A stretch of 64,000 nt of DNA from Flavobacterium suaedae (GTDB taxonomy: Bacteria > Bacteroidota > Bacteroidia > Flavobacteriales > Flavobacteriaceae). Location: NCBI RefSeq assembly GCF_014642915.1, contig NZ_BMJE01000003.1, positions 310,001-374,000 on the forward strand, given 5' to 3'. Position 1 is the stretch's first letter; every line of letters starts with the position of its first letter. A model generated the notes under the pieces. That model saw only the letters and a program-made list of their open reading frames with translations. It was not told where the DNA came from and ran no database searches. A program made the position numbers and the translations under genes. Shown here one piece after another: positions 35,597 to 45,309 of the stretch.

Positions 35597-36498
35597 CAAA
35601 AGCTGTAAAAAAACAAGCACTGGGAAGAGGACTATCTGCATTATTAAAAGACCCTGATAATGATATTAAATCGGTTGAAGATAAAAATGCTGATAAAGTA
35701 GTAGGCAATATTATTGAGCTTGATATTGAAGCTATAGAAATAAACCCTTTTCAGCCCAGAACAAACTTTAATGAAGAATCGCTGACAGAACTTAGCACCT
35801 CTATTAAAGAACTGGGAGTAATACAGCCTATTACTGTCAGAAAACTGGATTACAACAAATACCAGTTAATATCAGGAGAGCGTAGATTAAGAGCCTCTAA
35901 AATGGCAGGACTTACACAAGTCCCTGCATACATAAGGCTGGCTGATGATAATGAATCGCTTACAATGGCATTGGTTGAAAACATTCAACGCCATGACTTA
36001 GACCCTATTGAAATAGCACTTTCTTACCAAAGGCTTATGGATGAAGTACAGCTAACTCAGGAACAGATGAGTGACCGTGTTGGTAAAAAACGCTCCACCA
36101 TAGCCAATTACCTTCGTCTTTTAAAACTGGACCCGATTATCCAAACCGGTATTCGCGATGGTTTTATAAGTATGGGACATGGTCGTGCTATAATAAATAT
36201 TGAAGACTTAGATGCTCAGGCGGATATATATCAGAAAATTGTAAGTGAAAATCTTTCTGTTAGAGATACCGAAGCATTAGTTAAAAAATATCAGGAAAGC
36301 CTGAACCCTGCTGCTGCTAAAGATACAAAATCAAAAACAGCTTCTTTTGAAGTAGATGATAAACAGCAGAAAACAATTACAAACTTTTTTGGCAGTAAAG
36401 TTGATGTAAAAGTTGACGCTAAAGGGAAAGGTAAAATCACAATACCATTCCACTCCGAAGAAGACTTCAACAGAATTATTAAACTTTTCAAGAGTTAG
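35593..36498 (+). CDS. parB: Chromosome-partitioning protein ParB
   Basis: 301 residues. The ParB N-terminal CTPase/sulfiredoxin-like region carries NPFQPRTNF, LISGERRLRA and LVENIQRHDLDPIE. A helix-turn-helix region (about 150-200, TQEQMSDRVGKKRSTIANYLRLL) follows, then a linker and C-terminal dimerisation segment. It binds parS sites; I did not find a convincing parS sequence in the window. It overlaps parA and the next gene by a few bases. Confidence 0.96.
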   Translation: MTKAVKKQALGRGLSALLKDPDNDIKSVEDKNADKVVGNIIELDIEAIEINPFQPRTNFNEESLTELSTSIKELGVIQPITVRKLDYNKYQLISGERRLRASKMAGLTQVPAYIRLADDNESLTMALVENIQRHDLDPIEIALSYQRLMDEVQLTQEQMSDRVGKKRSTIANYLRLLKLDPIIQTGIRDGFISMGHGRAIINIEDLDAQADIYQKIVSENLSVRDTEALVKKYQESLNPAAAKDTKSKTASFEVDDKQQKTITNFFGSKVDVKVDAKGKGKITIPFHSEEDFNRIIKLFKS

Positions 36499-37106
36499 TG
36501 AAAAAAAGGCTTTTTATATATACAGCATTCCTTGCATTCTCTTCCGCATCCCTTTTTGCTCAAAATCAGGATGCAGATGATGATTTAAAGACTACCAATG
36601 CTGTTACAACTGACTCTATTGTCGCTTCCTCATCGTATGTTATAGACCCGTTAGCGCCCTCAAAAGCAGCTTTTTATTCTGCTATAGTGCCCGGCTTAGG
36701 TCAGGTTTATAATAAAAGTTATTGGAAAGTGCCTATTGTATATGGTAGCATGGGGCTTAGCATGTACTATTATAGCTTTAATAACACCGAATATCATCGA
36801 TACAGGGATGCATATCGTGACAGGCTTGCAGGGCGACCTGTAACAGGAGAACTTGCCGAACTTAGTAACGACAGGCTTATAAGCGGTCAGCGTTTTCACC
36901 AACGTAATCGCGATTTATCGTTATTAATTACCGTCGGGCTTTACATACTTAATATTGTTGAAGCAAATGTTGATGCTCACTTGGCTCAGTTTAATGTAAA
37001 CGAAAATCTTTCTTTTCACCCAACTATAGAGCAAACAGGAATGTATAACACAGGGTTATACAATACCGGTTTTCAGGTTGGGATGACCATGAGCTATAAA
37101 TTTTAA
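36498..37106 (+). CDS. DUF5683 envelope protein
   Basis: 202 residues. A signal peptide (ending SLFAQ) is followed by the motif PSKAAFYSAIVPGLGQVYNK, characteristic of DUF5683, and a hydrophobic segment (YGSMGLSMYYYSFN). The function is unknown, but the gene is conserved between parB and dapB in Flavobacteria, as here. Its start overlaps the parB stop by one base. Confidence 0.85.
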   Translation: MKKRLFIYTAFLAFSSASLFAQNQDADDDLKTTNAVTTDSIVASSSYVIDPLAPSKAAFYSAIVPGLGQVYNKSYWKVPIVYGSMGLSMYYYSFNNTEYHRYRDAYRDRLAGRPVTGELAELSNDRLISGQRFHQRNRDLSLLITVGLYILNIVEANVDAHLAQFNVNENLSFHPTIEQTGMYNTGLYNTGFQVGMTMSYKF

Positions 37107-37114
37107 ATACAATT

Positions 37115-37816
37115 ATGAAAATAGCACTTGTAGGTTACGGTAAAATGGGTAAAGTAATAGAACGTATTGCTCAGGAACGTGGTCATGAAATTGTACTTCG
37201 CAAAAAAAGTTCAGACAACTTTGATGGTCTTGAACAGGCTGATGCCGCTATAGAATTTAGTGTGCCGGATGCTGCTGTAAATAACATTACAGAATGCTTA
37301 AACCAAAATATACCGGTAGTAAGCGGTACTACAGGGTGGCTGGAGCAATACCACAATATGGCAAAGCTTTGCGAAGAAAAAAACGGTGCTTTTATATATG
37401 CCTCTAATTTTAGCCTTGGGGTAAATGTTTTTTTCGAACTTAATCTGCAACTGGCTAAAATGATGTCGAAACTAAAAGAATATAATGTTTCGATGGAAGA
37501 AATTCATCATACTCAAAAACTGGATGCTCCCAGTGGTACCGCGATTACTTTGGCTAATGATATTATTAATCATTCTGATTATTCAAGCTGGTCTATAGGC
37601 AACCCTAAAGAGAATGAAATTTTTATTGATGCCAAGCGAGAAGAAAATGTACCTGGTACGCATATTATAAAATATGATTCGGATGTTGACAGCGTCGAAA
37701 TAAAACATACTGCACACAGCCGAGATGGTTTTGCTCTTGGTGCTGTTGTTGCAGCCGAGTGGTTAGCTAATAAAAGAGGGGTTTACAGCATGAAAGATGT
37801 TTTAAACCTTACCTAA
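37115..37816 (+). CDS. dapB: 4-hydroxy-tetrahydrodipicolinate reductase
   Basis: 233 residues, at the short end for the family as is usual in Bacteroidota. The nucleotide-binding GYGKMGK (7-13) and the catalytic HHTQKLDAPSGTA motif are intact. It reduces the dihydrodipicolinate precursor in diaminopimelate/lysine synthesis, which also feeds peptidoglycan. It is in the parAB-lepB operon, eight bases after the DUF5683 gene. Confidence 0.95.
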   Translation: MKIALVGYGKMGKVIERIAQERGHEIVLRKKSSDNFDGLEQADAAIEFSVPDAAVNNITECLNQNIPVVSGTTGWLEQYHNMAKLCEEKNGAFIYASNFSLGVNVFFELNLQLAKMMSKLKEYNVSMEEIHHTQKLDAPSGTAITLANDIINHSDYSSWSIGNPKENEIFIDAKREENVPGTHIIKYDSDVDSVEIKHTAHSRDGFALGAVVAAEWLANKRGVYSMKDVLNLT

Positions 37817-37865
37817 CCGTAACAAATAGCAATAAAAACATACTTATATAGAAAAACTTACAGAA

Positions 37866-39392
37866 ATGACTTTATTTGAATGGTTTATATTTTTTCTGGC
37901 TGTACAAGTAGTTCACTTTTTAGGAACTTGGAAATTATACCAAAAAGCAGGCAGAAAACCTTGGGAAGCAGGTGTACCTATTTATAATGCTGTAGTATTA
38001 ATGCGTATTATTAACCGCCCACGCTGGTGGACACTGTTACTTTTTATACCTATTGTAAACCTTATTATGTTCCCTGTGGTATGGGTAGAAACATTAAGAT
38101 CTTTCGGTAAAACTTCTACTACCGATACTTTACTGGGGATATTTACTTTAGGTTTATACATATATTATATTAACTATACTCAGGATGTTGATTACAGACC
38201 TGAAAGAGAATTAAAGGCTAAAAGTAAATCGGGCGATACTGTAAGTTCATTACTATTTGCTATTGTAGTAGCCACTATAGTGCATACTTATGTAATTCAG
38301 CCATTTACCATACCTACCTCATCATTAGAGAAAACATTATTAGTTGGCGATTTCTTATTTGTAAGTAAGTTCCATTACGGTGCAAGGACGCCTATGACTA
38401 CGGTTGCGGCACCTATGATACACGATAGTGTACCGCTTACAAAACAAAAGTCTTATCTAAAATGGCCACAGCTGCCTTACTTTAGGTTACCCGGTTTTGA
38501 AAATGTTGAAAAGAATGACATTGTAGTATTTAACTGGCCTGTTGATAGTATTGGTTTCAGGAACTATTCGGCCGGTGTACATAAAAAACCGATTGATAAA
38601 AAATCGAACTATGTAAAACGTTGTGTAGGTACACCAGGGGATTCTCTCTCTATAAAAGATGGTAAAATTTACGTAAACGGTAAAAAATTAATCCTTTCTG
38701 ATAGGGCTAAGCCTCAGTACTCTTATACTGTAGTAACCGATGGAAATGCTTTAAATGACATGTATTTGCAAAATGAATTGGAAATAACTGACCAGTATGG
38801 CAGAACCGCAAAAGACACTTATATATTTAAAGCACTTACAGAAGAAAGTGCTAATAAGTTAAAAGCTAACTCACGTGTTGTATCGGTAACTCGTAATAAA
38901 TATGAGACCGGCGGTGGAGAAATTTTCCCATATACAAAAAACTGGAGTGTTGATAATATGGGATCTATTTACATACCAGAAGCTGGTAAAACCGTAAAAC
39001 TTGATACTGAAAGTCTACCTTTCTATAAAGCTATTATTACCGATTATGAAAACAATGACTTACAGGTAAACGGTGATGAAATAAGAATAAATGGTAAAAT
39101 AACGGATAGTTACACCTTCCGGTACAATTACTACTGGATGATGGGTGATAACAGACATAACTCAGAAGACAGTCGTTTTTGGGGATATGTACCGGAAACC
39201 CATATAGTAGGTAAGCCTGTGTTTATCTGGATGAGTTTAGATAAAAACAATAAACCTCGCTGGGATAGGTTCTTTACCACTGTAGGTGGAGACGGAGAGC
39301 CTGTATCTTACCTCAAATACTTTTTAATCGCATTAGCGCTTTGGTTCGGATTTGATTATTTCAGAAAGAAAAAGAAGAAAGAAAATGCTTAA
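37866..39392 (+). CDS. lepB: Signal peptidase I
   Basis: 508 residues, much longer than E. coli LepB (324). An N-terminal membrane domain of the DUF5684 type (two to three helices, about 1-105) precedes the peptidase. The nucleophile Ser153 lies in IPTSSLEKTLLVGD (Leu where many enzymes have Met after Ser) and the general base Lys251 in NYVKRCVGTPGDS. A large insertion (about 275-400) separates the core from the conserved MMGDNRHNSEDSRFWGYVP. A final membrane helix ends the protein. It cleaves signal peptides of exported proteins at the inner membrane. Confidence 0.95.
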   Translation: MTLFEWFIFFLAVQVVHFLGTWKLYQKAGRKPWEAGVPIYNAVVLMRIINRPRWWTLLLFIPIVNLIMFPVVWVETLRSFGKTSTTDTLLGIFTLGLYIYYINYTQDVDYRPERELKAKSKSGDTVSSLLFAIVVATIVHTYVIQPFTIPTSSLEKTLLVGDFLFVSKFHYGARTPMTTVAAPMIHDSVPLTKQKSYLKWPQLPYFRLPGFENVEKNDIVVFNWPVDSIGFRNYSAGVHKKPIDKKSNYVKRCVGTPGDSLSIKDGKIYVNGKKLILSDRAKPQYSYTVVTDGNALNDMYLQNELEITDQYGRTAKDTYIFKALTEESANKLKANSRVVSVTRNKYETGGGEIFPYTKNWSVDNMGSIYIPEAGKTVKLDTESLPFYKAIITDYENNDLQVNGDEIRINGKITDSYTFRYNYYWMMGDNRHNSEDSRFWGYVPETHIVGKPVFIWMSLDKNNKPRWDRFFTTVGGDGEPVSYLKYFLIALALWFGFDYFRKKKKKENA

Positions 39393-39400
39393 CTATAATA

Positions 39401-39429
39401 AAAGGGCAACATTAAGTTGCCTTTTTTTA
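39401..39429 (+). terminator. Terminator after lepB
   Basis: Stem GGCAAC/GTTGCC with a short loop and a run of seven T, 9 bases after the lepB stop. Confidence 0.8.
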
Positions 39430-39458
39430 TTTTTGAATAATTTTAAACGCTTTTACAA

Positions 39459-40073
39459 ATGCACATTCTACTACACCCTACTTACTTCCCTTCTATTAGT
39501 CACTTTGTCGCAATGGTGCAAGCAGAAAAAATAACTTTTGAGGTTGAAGACAACTTTCAAAAGCAAACTAATAGGAACAGGATGTACATATATAGCCCTA
39601 ACGGTATACAATTGCTTAATATTCCTGTTAAGCATAGTAAAGGTGAAAGACAAAAGTTTAAGGATACTAAAATAGAGTGGGCTTTTGACTGGCAAAAACA
39701 GCATTTTAAGTCACTTGAAGCTGCTTACCGAACCTCGCCCTTCTTTGAATATTTTGAAGACGATATACGCCCTATTTTTGAGAAAAAGCACACTTTTATG
39801 ATGGATTTAAATTTTGAAATCCTTGATATTGTAGCCGAGTGTTTAGGAACTAGTATTTCTTTTGATAAAACTGAAGAATATTTCCATGAAGTGGAGAACA
39901 TGAAAGACTATCGCTTTTTAACTAATGGTAAAAAAGACACTTCTGAATTTGATGCTTACACCCAAGTATTTAATGATAAGCATGGTTACTTAAATAACCT
40001 GAGTATACTGGATTTACTTTTTAATGAAGGGCGTTATGCTTTAGACTACCTTAAAGAACAAAAACTACCGTAA
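39459..40073 (+). CDS. WbqC-family protein
   Basis: 204 residues. The N-terminal LLHPTYFPSISHFVAMVQA and the VEDNFQKQTNRNRMYIYSPNG segment match the WbqC family, found near polysaccharide and lipopolysaccharide genes but of unproven reaction. The gene is conserved after lepB in Flavobacteria. It converges with the EEP gene, with only four bases between the stop codons. Confidence 0.88.
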   Translation: MHILLHPTYFPSISHFVAMVQAEKITFEVEDNFQKQTNRNRMYIYSPNGIQLLNIPVKHSKGERQKFKDTKIEWAFDWQKQHFKSLEAAYRTSPFFEYFEDDIRPIFEKKHTFMMDLNFEILDIVAECLGTSISFDKTEEYFHEVENMKDYRFLTNGKKDTSEFDAYTQVFNDKHGYLNNLSILDLLFNEGRYALDYLKEQKLP

Positions 40074-40077
40074 TTAA

Positions 40078-41112
40078 TTATTCTTGTTTTTCAGCCTCAA
40101 TAGAAAGGCGGGTTATTACGGGAAAATGATCTGAATTTACAAAAGAGTTAAAAGTAGTAAACTCTTTTACTGTAAATTGTTCATCTGCGAAAACATAATC
40201 TATTCTGGCAGGATAATATTTATAGTTATATGATTTTCCGAAACCGCCCCCTACTTCTTCAAAGGCATCATTCATATCCCCCCTTATAACACGATACACA
40301 TAAGAAAATGCACTGTTATTTAAATCACCACAAATAATAACCGGATAACTACATGCACTTCTGTGTTTTTCTATCATTTCCGCCTGTAGTTGTTGTTTGG
40401 CAAAAGCTTTACTAAGCCTGTTAAAAATAACTTTTGATTTTTCTTCATCTATAGTTTCATTAATATCAGGACTTATCCTAATAGACTGCATGTGTATACT
40501 ATACACTCTAATAGTGTCATTACCTTTCCTTATATCTGCATAAATAGCATTATTATTAGAATTAGGAAATTTTAAATCTCCTGTATTAATTATAGGATAT
40601 TTAGAATAAATAGCCTGTGCCATTTTATACTCATTCTCTTTTAAAAATGAGTATTTATACTCATTAAAATGAGCTTCATCCGAAGTTTTATATTCCTGAA
40701 AGCATATTATATCCGGCTCATTATCTTTTACAAACAGTTTTATATTTTCCAGTGCATCTCCGGGCAACCACCTGTACAAATTAAACAAACGTACATTGTA
40801 ACTCATTAATGTAAAATCTTCCTTATCCTGAGGCAATACTGTTTCAGAAAACTTATAAAACTTATTGATAAAAGTAATTCCTAATAATAAGACTATGCCG
40901 GAAAGTAACATCTGCCTTTTAAACTGTAGTAACCAGTATGTAAAAAACAGAAAGTTAAACACTAACAGTAAGGGTAAGCCTAAAGTAAATACAGACAGTA
41001 TAGGGAAAAGCTTTGGTGCCAAAAAAGGTAAAATATAAGCAATGAAAGTAAGTATGGTTAACACCATATTGAAAAAGAACATTAGCTTATTAAACCAAGA
41101 TAGTTTTTTCAT
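40078..41112 (-). CDS. Membrane-anchored endonuclease/exonuclease/phosphatase family protein
   Basis: 344 residues. Three N-terminal hydrophobic segments (about 10-30, 38-58 and 66-88) anchor it. The catalytic domain shows the EEP motifs: DIICFQEYK (metal-binding Glu), YSIHMQS, VIICGDLNNSAFSYVYR and SDHFPVITRL. The substrate could be nucleic acid, phospholipid or another phosphodiester. It is the last gene of the mutL-rhomboid-rhomboid unit. Confidence 0.9.
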   Translation of the reverse strand: MKKLSWFNKLMFFFNMVLTILTFIAYILPFLAPKLFPILSVFTLGLPLLLVFNFLFFTYWLLQFKRQMLLSGIVLLLGITFINKFYKFSETVLPQDKEDFTLMSYNVRLFNLYRWLPGDALENIKLFVKDNEPDIICFQEYKTSDEAHFNEYKYSFLKENEYKMAQAIYSKYPIINTGDLKFPNSNNNAIYADIRKGNDTIRVYSIHMQSIRISPDINETIDEEKSKVIFNRLSKAFAKQQLQAEMIEKHRSACSYPVIICGDLNNSAFSYVYRVIRGDMNDAFEEVGGGFGKSYNYKYYPARIDYVFADEQFTVKEFTTFNSFVNSDHFPVITRLSIEAEKQE

Positions 41113-41157
41113 AACACCTTACAGCAATTTTGCTTTATAACGCATCAAAGCTATTTA

Positions 41158-42078
41158 TTATTTGCCAACTTTAAACAAAAATTCTTTTTCTTCTTTTGTT
41201 AAGCTTTCATACCCTGATTTACTTATTTTATCAAGTATATCATCTATGCGTCGTTGTGTTACATTTTTTGCCTGTGTTCCTCTGCTTGTAGGGTTTGTAA
41301 CAGTTTTCTTCTTCTTAGTATTTCTGTGTACTTTAAAGTTATGCGAAGTCTTCTTTCCGGGCTTAAATAAATTTTCAAAAAATAAGATAACGTTTGACAC
41401 TATTTTGCTTAAATCCTTATCATTTTGTAGCGCTTTAATATATAAATACCCAAATAAAGCCCCGGCAAGGTGCGCCATATGTCCTCCTTGATTTTCTACA
41501 GAAACATTAATTAAGTCCAGTAGTATAAATACTATTGCTATATGCCACAACTTTACAGTACCTATAAGCATTAACCTTACCTGATAGTGGGGTGAATATA
41601 CTGCTGTAGCTACCAGTATAGCCATTATAGCTGCTGATGCCCCTACCATTTTACCGTAGCCTAAATGGGTAAATAAAGGAATAGTATTATAGCTAACTAT
41701 ATATACAAGACCTGCAAAAACAGCAGAAAGTATATACAACCCAAACATTTGTTTTTGGGTAAAAAATGTAAGGAAAAGTCGCCCTGAAAAGTACAATACC
41801 ATCATATTAAATAAAAGATGTAAGAACCCTGCATGTAAAAAAGAATATGTAATAAGCGACCAAGGTTTCCATAATAAATCAGCCGGAACAGAAGAAAGGC
41901 TTAACCAGTCATCAGTCCCTGCTATATCCCATCTCAGGAAAAGTACATTTACATTAAATAATGACAGCAGACTAAATATAACAAGAGGGATTATAAAAAG
42001 TCCCACATTCCAAAATATAAGTTTTTGGGTTATTCCACCTGCTTTATACTGTAATTTTAAATCGTCTAAAAGTCCCAT
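41158..42078 (-). CDS. Rhomboid-family intramembrane serine protease
   Basis: 306 residues from ATG at 42078 (MGLLDDLKL), chosen because it starts two bases after the preceding stop; the frame is open four codons further. It has six transmembrane segments, the GASAAIMA motif with the nucleophilic Ser, and the catalytic His in GGHMAHLAGALFG, plus the HAGFLHLLFNMM segment. A basic C-terminal tail of ~90 residues (MTNPTSRGTQAK-like region) faces the cytoplasm. It is adjacent to a second rhomboid. Confidence 0.92.
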   Translation of the reverse strand: MGLLDDLKLQYKAGGITQKLIFWNVGLFIIPLVIFSLLSLFNVNVLFLRWDIAGTDDWLSLSSVPADLLWKPWSLITYSFLHAGFLHLLFNMMVLYFSGRLFLTFFTQKQMFGLYILSAVFAGLVYIVSYNTIPLFTHLGYGKMVGASAAIMAILVATAVYSPHYQVRLMLIGTVKLWHIAIVFILLDLINVSVENQGGHMAHLAGALFGYLYIKALQNDKDLSKIVSNVILFFENLFKPGKKTSHNFKVHRNTKKKKTVTNPTSRGTQAKNVTQRRIDDILDKISKSGYESLTKEEKEFLFKVGK

Positions 42079-42080
42079 TA

Positions 42081-42839
42081 TTAATTCCAACGATTATTAT
42101 TAAACTGATTTTTCTTCCAATACCACATCATTAAAAAGCCTATTAATGCTCCACCCAAGTGTGCAAAATGTGCAATACCGTCTCCACTTCCACTACTAAA
42201 TATAGACTGACCGCGTAAACCTGAAAATAAATCCATTAATAACAGTCCAGGCACAAAATATTTAGCTTTAATAGGTATTGGTAAAAATATTAACATTAAT
42301 GAAGCGTTGGGGAACATAAAAGCAAACGCAACAAGTATACCATATAATGCTCCTGATGCACCCAACATAGGACCTATATAAGTGTCTATAAAATTATTTA
42401 ACCTTCCCTGAGATAAGTATTCTTCCCAACGTGTATCAAACTTTCCTTGGTTTAAAATCGAAAGTATATCACTTTCTATAAATCCATTTTGTGTAAGTGC
42501 TTCAATAGCTTGATAATACGAGTAATAGTTTACTCCTATATGTAATAGTGCAGCTCCTAGCCCACACGAAAAATAAAAAAATAAAAACTTTTTTGTACCC
42601 CAAAGCTGCTCTAAAGCACTACCAAACATCCATATACCAAGCATATTAAAAAGAATATGCATAATACCGCCATGCATAAACATATGCGTTACTATTTGCC
42701 AGGGTTTGAAGTCCGGGTTTTTAGGAAAATGTAGTGCTAAATATTTATAAGCTATTTCAGGACCTATAATATAAGTCCCTATAAAGAAAATAATATTTAT
42801 AATAATCAACTGCTTAACAGTTTCTGTAACTCGCATCAT
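42081..42839 (-). CDS. Rhomboid-family intramembrane serine protease
   Basis: 252 residues with six transmembrane segments. The nucleophile lies in MLGASGALYGI, the catalytic His in HFAHLGGALIG, and the HGGIMHILFNMLGIW segment is typical. It has no long cytoplasmic tail, unlike its neighbour. The start overlaps the end of mutL by four bases and its stop is two bases from the next gene, so the genes are translationally coupled. Confidence 0.94.
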   Translation of the reverse strand: MMRVTETVKQLIIINIIFFIGTYIIGPEIAYKYLALHFPKNPDFKPWQIVTHMFMHGGIMHILFNMLGIWMFGSALEQLWGTKKFLFFYFSCGLGAALLHIGVNYYSYYQAIEALTQNGFIESDILSILNQGKFDTRWEEYLSQGRLNNFIDTYIGPMLGASGALYGILVAFAFMFPNASLMLIFLPIPIKAKYFVPGLLLMDLFSGLRGQSIFSSGSGDGIAHFAHLGGALIGFLMMWYWKKNQFNNNRWN

Positions 42840-44707
42840 ATAGAAAAGCGTTTATCTAAATCTTCCACACTCATTGTTATAAAAGTGGGTTTATTAAAAG
42901 GCGACACATCAGGCTCTTTACATGCAAATAACGAATTTACAATACCCTCCTGCTCTCTTTCAGTTAATAATGTTCCTGTTTTTACAGACAGGCTTTTGGC
43001 CATCGATTTTGCTATACTGTCATTCTGGCTAAAACTACTATCAGGTACTTCCTGCTGTAAATCGCGTATTAACTCTTCCAGCAGTACAGTAACTTCGCCT
43101 TCAGATACATTTATTGGCAAACCTGAAATCACAATCTCATCATCTTTAACAGCATCGAATACGAAACCTGTATTTTCTAAAGCAGGTTGCATTTCAGTAA
43201 TCAAGTCAATTTCTGTTTTATTATACTCCAATACTAAAGGAAATAACAATTGCTGACTCGCTTCTTGCTGTACTGTTATATTTCTCAGGAATTGCTCATA
43301 CAAAATACGCTGATGCGCTCTTTCCTGATTAATTATAATCATACCCGATTTTATAGGGCTTACAATATACTTTTTATGTATCTGATAGGTTTTATGCTCC
43401 GGGTGCTCCACTTCATTTTCATTAAACAACGAACCGGTAACTTCTTCCATCTCAAAATTCATGCCTTCAATATCCTCTTTGGCAGGCATTAGTCCTGTGT
43501 AAAGGCTTTCCCAAGAAGCATTTTTTTCCTGCCTTCTTGAAAAACTATTACCGCCACCCGATGATGAAGACCTTTTCGATTGTGGGGCATCATTATCATC
43601 TGCAAACGGATTAAACGTACGGTCTACCTCTACTGTAGGCATGCTTACCCCTTTACTTTGGTAGTCATACGGCGTATCAAGCGTGGCATCCCTATCAAAA
43701 TCAAGTACAGGCGCTACATTAAACTGCCCTAAGCTATGCTTTACTGCAGAGCGCAATATGGCATATAGCGCATGCTCATCATCAAACTTAATTTCAGTTT
43801 TAGTAGGGTGTATATTAATATCAATATTATTTGGTGGTAAGTCGAGATAAATAAAATAGCCCGGCTGACAACCATCTTTCAGTAAGCCTTCATAAGCTGC
43901 CATAACGGCATGGTGCAGGTAGCCACTTTTTATAAATCGGTTATTTACAAAAAAGAACTGCTCCCCTTTACTCTTTTTAGCAAACTCAGGTTTTAGCACA
44001 AACCCGTGAAGCTTTACTATCTCGGTAGTTTCCTCTATAGGTACAAGTTTCTCATTAGTACGCGAACCGAATATACCAACAATTCGCTGACGATAGTTTG
44101 CAGCAGGTAAATTGAACATTTCGCTACCGTTGTGATATAGTATGAAAGATATATTAGGATGTGCCAATGCTACCCGTTCAAACTCATCGACTATATGGCG
44201 AAACTCTACATTATCTGACTTTAAAAAGTTACGGCGGGCGGGAATATTAAAAAATAGGTTTTTTACCGAAAATGATGTTCCTTTCGGCACTACTGCCACA
44301 TCCTGACTTACAAATTTACTACCTTCAATTACTATATGTGTACCCAGTTCCTCCTGTTCCTGTCTGGTTTTTAGCTCCACATGGGCAATAGCGGCAATAC
44401 TAGCCAACGCTTCCCCTCTGAAACCTTTGGTGTGTAATGCAAATAAATCCTCTGCATGGCGTATTTTACTGGTAGCATGGCGCTCAAAACACAGGCGGGC
44501 ATCGGTAACGCCCATTCCTATACCATTATCAATAACCTGTATAAGAGTTTTCCCTGCTTCTTTTACTACCAGTTTAATTTCGGTAGAACGTGCATCAACA
44601 GCATTTTCTAATAACTCTTTTACTACCGAAGCGGGACGTTGTACTACTTCTCCGGCAGCTATTTGGTTGGCAACATGGTCAGGAAGTAACTGAATTATAC
44701 CGGACAT
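42836..44707 (-). CDS. mutL: DNA mismatch repair protein MutL
   Basis: 623 residues. The N-terminal GHKL ATPase is intact: ELLENAVDARS, IDNGIGM, HATSKI and TKGFRGEALASIAAI. A transducer domain follows (PPNNIDINIHPTKTEI). The C-terminal domain contains INQERAHQRILYEQ where endonuclease MutLs have DQHA(X)2E(X)4E, and the CPHGRP box is not evident (ACKEPDVSPFNKPTF instead). So endonuclease activity is doubtful although the protein should still couple MutS to downstream repair. It starts the unit with the rhomboid genes. Confidence 0.96.
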   Translation of the reverse strand: MSGIIQLLPDHVANQIAAGEVVQRPASVVKELLENAVDARSTEIKLVVKEAGKTLIQVIDNGIGMGVTDARLCFERHATSKIRHAEDLFALHTKGFRGEALASIAAIAHVELKTRQEQEELGTHIVIEGSKFVSQDVAVVPKGTSFSVKNLFFNIPARRNFLKSDNVEFRHIVDEFERVALAHPNISFILYHNGSEMFNLPAANYRQRIVGIFGSRTNEKLVPIEETTEIVKLHGFVLKPEFAKKSKGEQFFFVNNRFIKSGYLHHAVMAAYEGLLKDGCQPGYFIYLDLPPNNIDINIHPTKTEIKFDDEHALYAILRSAVKHSLGQFNVAPVLDFDRDATLDTPYDYQSKGVSMPTVEVDRTFNPFADDNDAPQSKRSSSSGGGNSFSRRQEKNASWESLYTGLMPAKEDIEGMNFEMEEVTGSLFNENEVEHPEHKTYQIHKKYIVSPIKSGMIIINQERAHQRILYEQFLRNITVQQEASQQLLFPLVLEYNKTEIDLITEMQPALENTGFVFDAVKDDEIVISGLPINVSEGEVTVLLEELIRDLQQEVPDSSFSQNDSIAKSMAKSLSVKTGTLLTEREQEGIVNSLFACKEPDVSPFNKPTFITMSVEDLDKRFSI

Positions 44708-44859
44708 AAATTAGAATTGAAGTCGTTTTTAGTGAACCTCAAAATTACATAAATATTATGGAATGGGGAAAATACTTGCTTTGGATTATTGCGGAAAATA
44801 CGCTACTTGACTCAACACATTTTTTGTAAGTTTATCATAATCAACGTAAAACATAAATT

Positions 44860-45303
44860 ATGAAAAAACTAGTACTATTTAAAAAACGATGGCTTCTTGT
44901 ACTATCCTTAGGTATTCTCTTTTCATGCAAAGTCACACTAATCAGTGAATATGATGAAATCACTGACAAAAAAATAACCGAATTACAAGAAAAGACATCA
45001 ACTGTTCTATCTCAACTTGAAGATGAGATTGGAAAAGATAACTATGAAAACTACAAAAAGTTTTATCAGGAAGTAAGGGCTGACCTTAATACCTTAGAAA
45101 TACGAGCTAATGCTATTGATAAAAATCAAATTACAATTAATCATATAGCAATTCTGAAAAGTTCGTATGATACATTGGAGTCACTACACAAACAAAAAAT
45201 TAACAGTTTAGAAGAATTAAATATTATAAAGTCTGCATTTAACACATCATTTATTGCATTAGTTAAATTACAAATGGCAAAGAAACAAGGTAAAACAAAC
45301 TAA
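44860..45303 (+). CDS. Small predicted lipoprotein
   Basis: 147 residues. A signal peptide with basic N-terminus and lipobox ILFSC (Cys23) is followed by an almost entirely helical, charged body (about 30-140) suggestive of a coiled coil. No family is recognised. It is followed six bases later by a small helical protein, so the two probably form an operon. Confidence 0.7.
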   Translation: MKKLVLFKKRWLLVLSLGILFSCKVTLISEYDEITDKKITELQEKTSTVLSQLEDEIGKDNYENYKKFYQEVRADLNTLEIRANAIDKNQITINHIAILKSSYDTLESLHKQKINSLEELNIIKSAFNTSFIALVKLQMAKKQGKTN

Positions 45304-45309
45304 AAAGAT

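Noticed and set aside
34820-36498. Plasmid or mobile-element partition system
   Set aside because: The parAB genes sit in the conserved chromosomal order with DUF5683, dapB and lepB.
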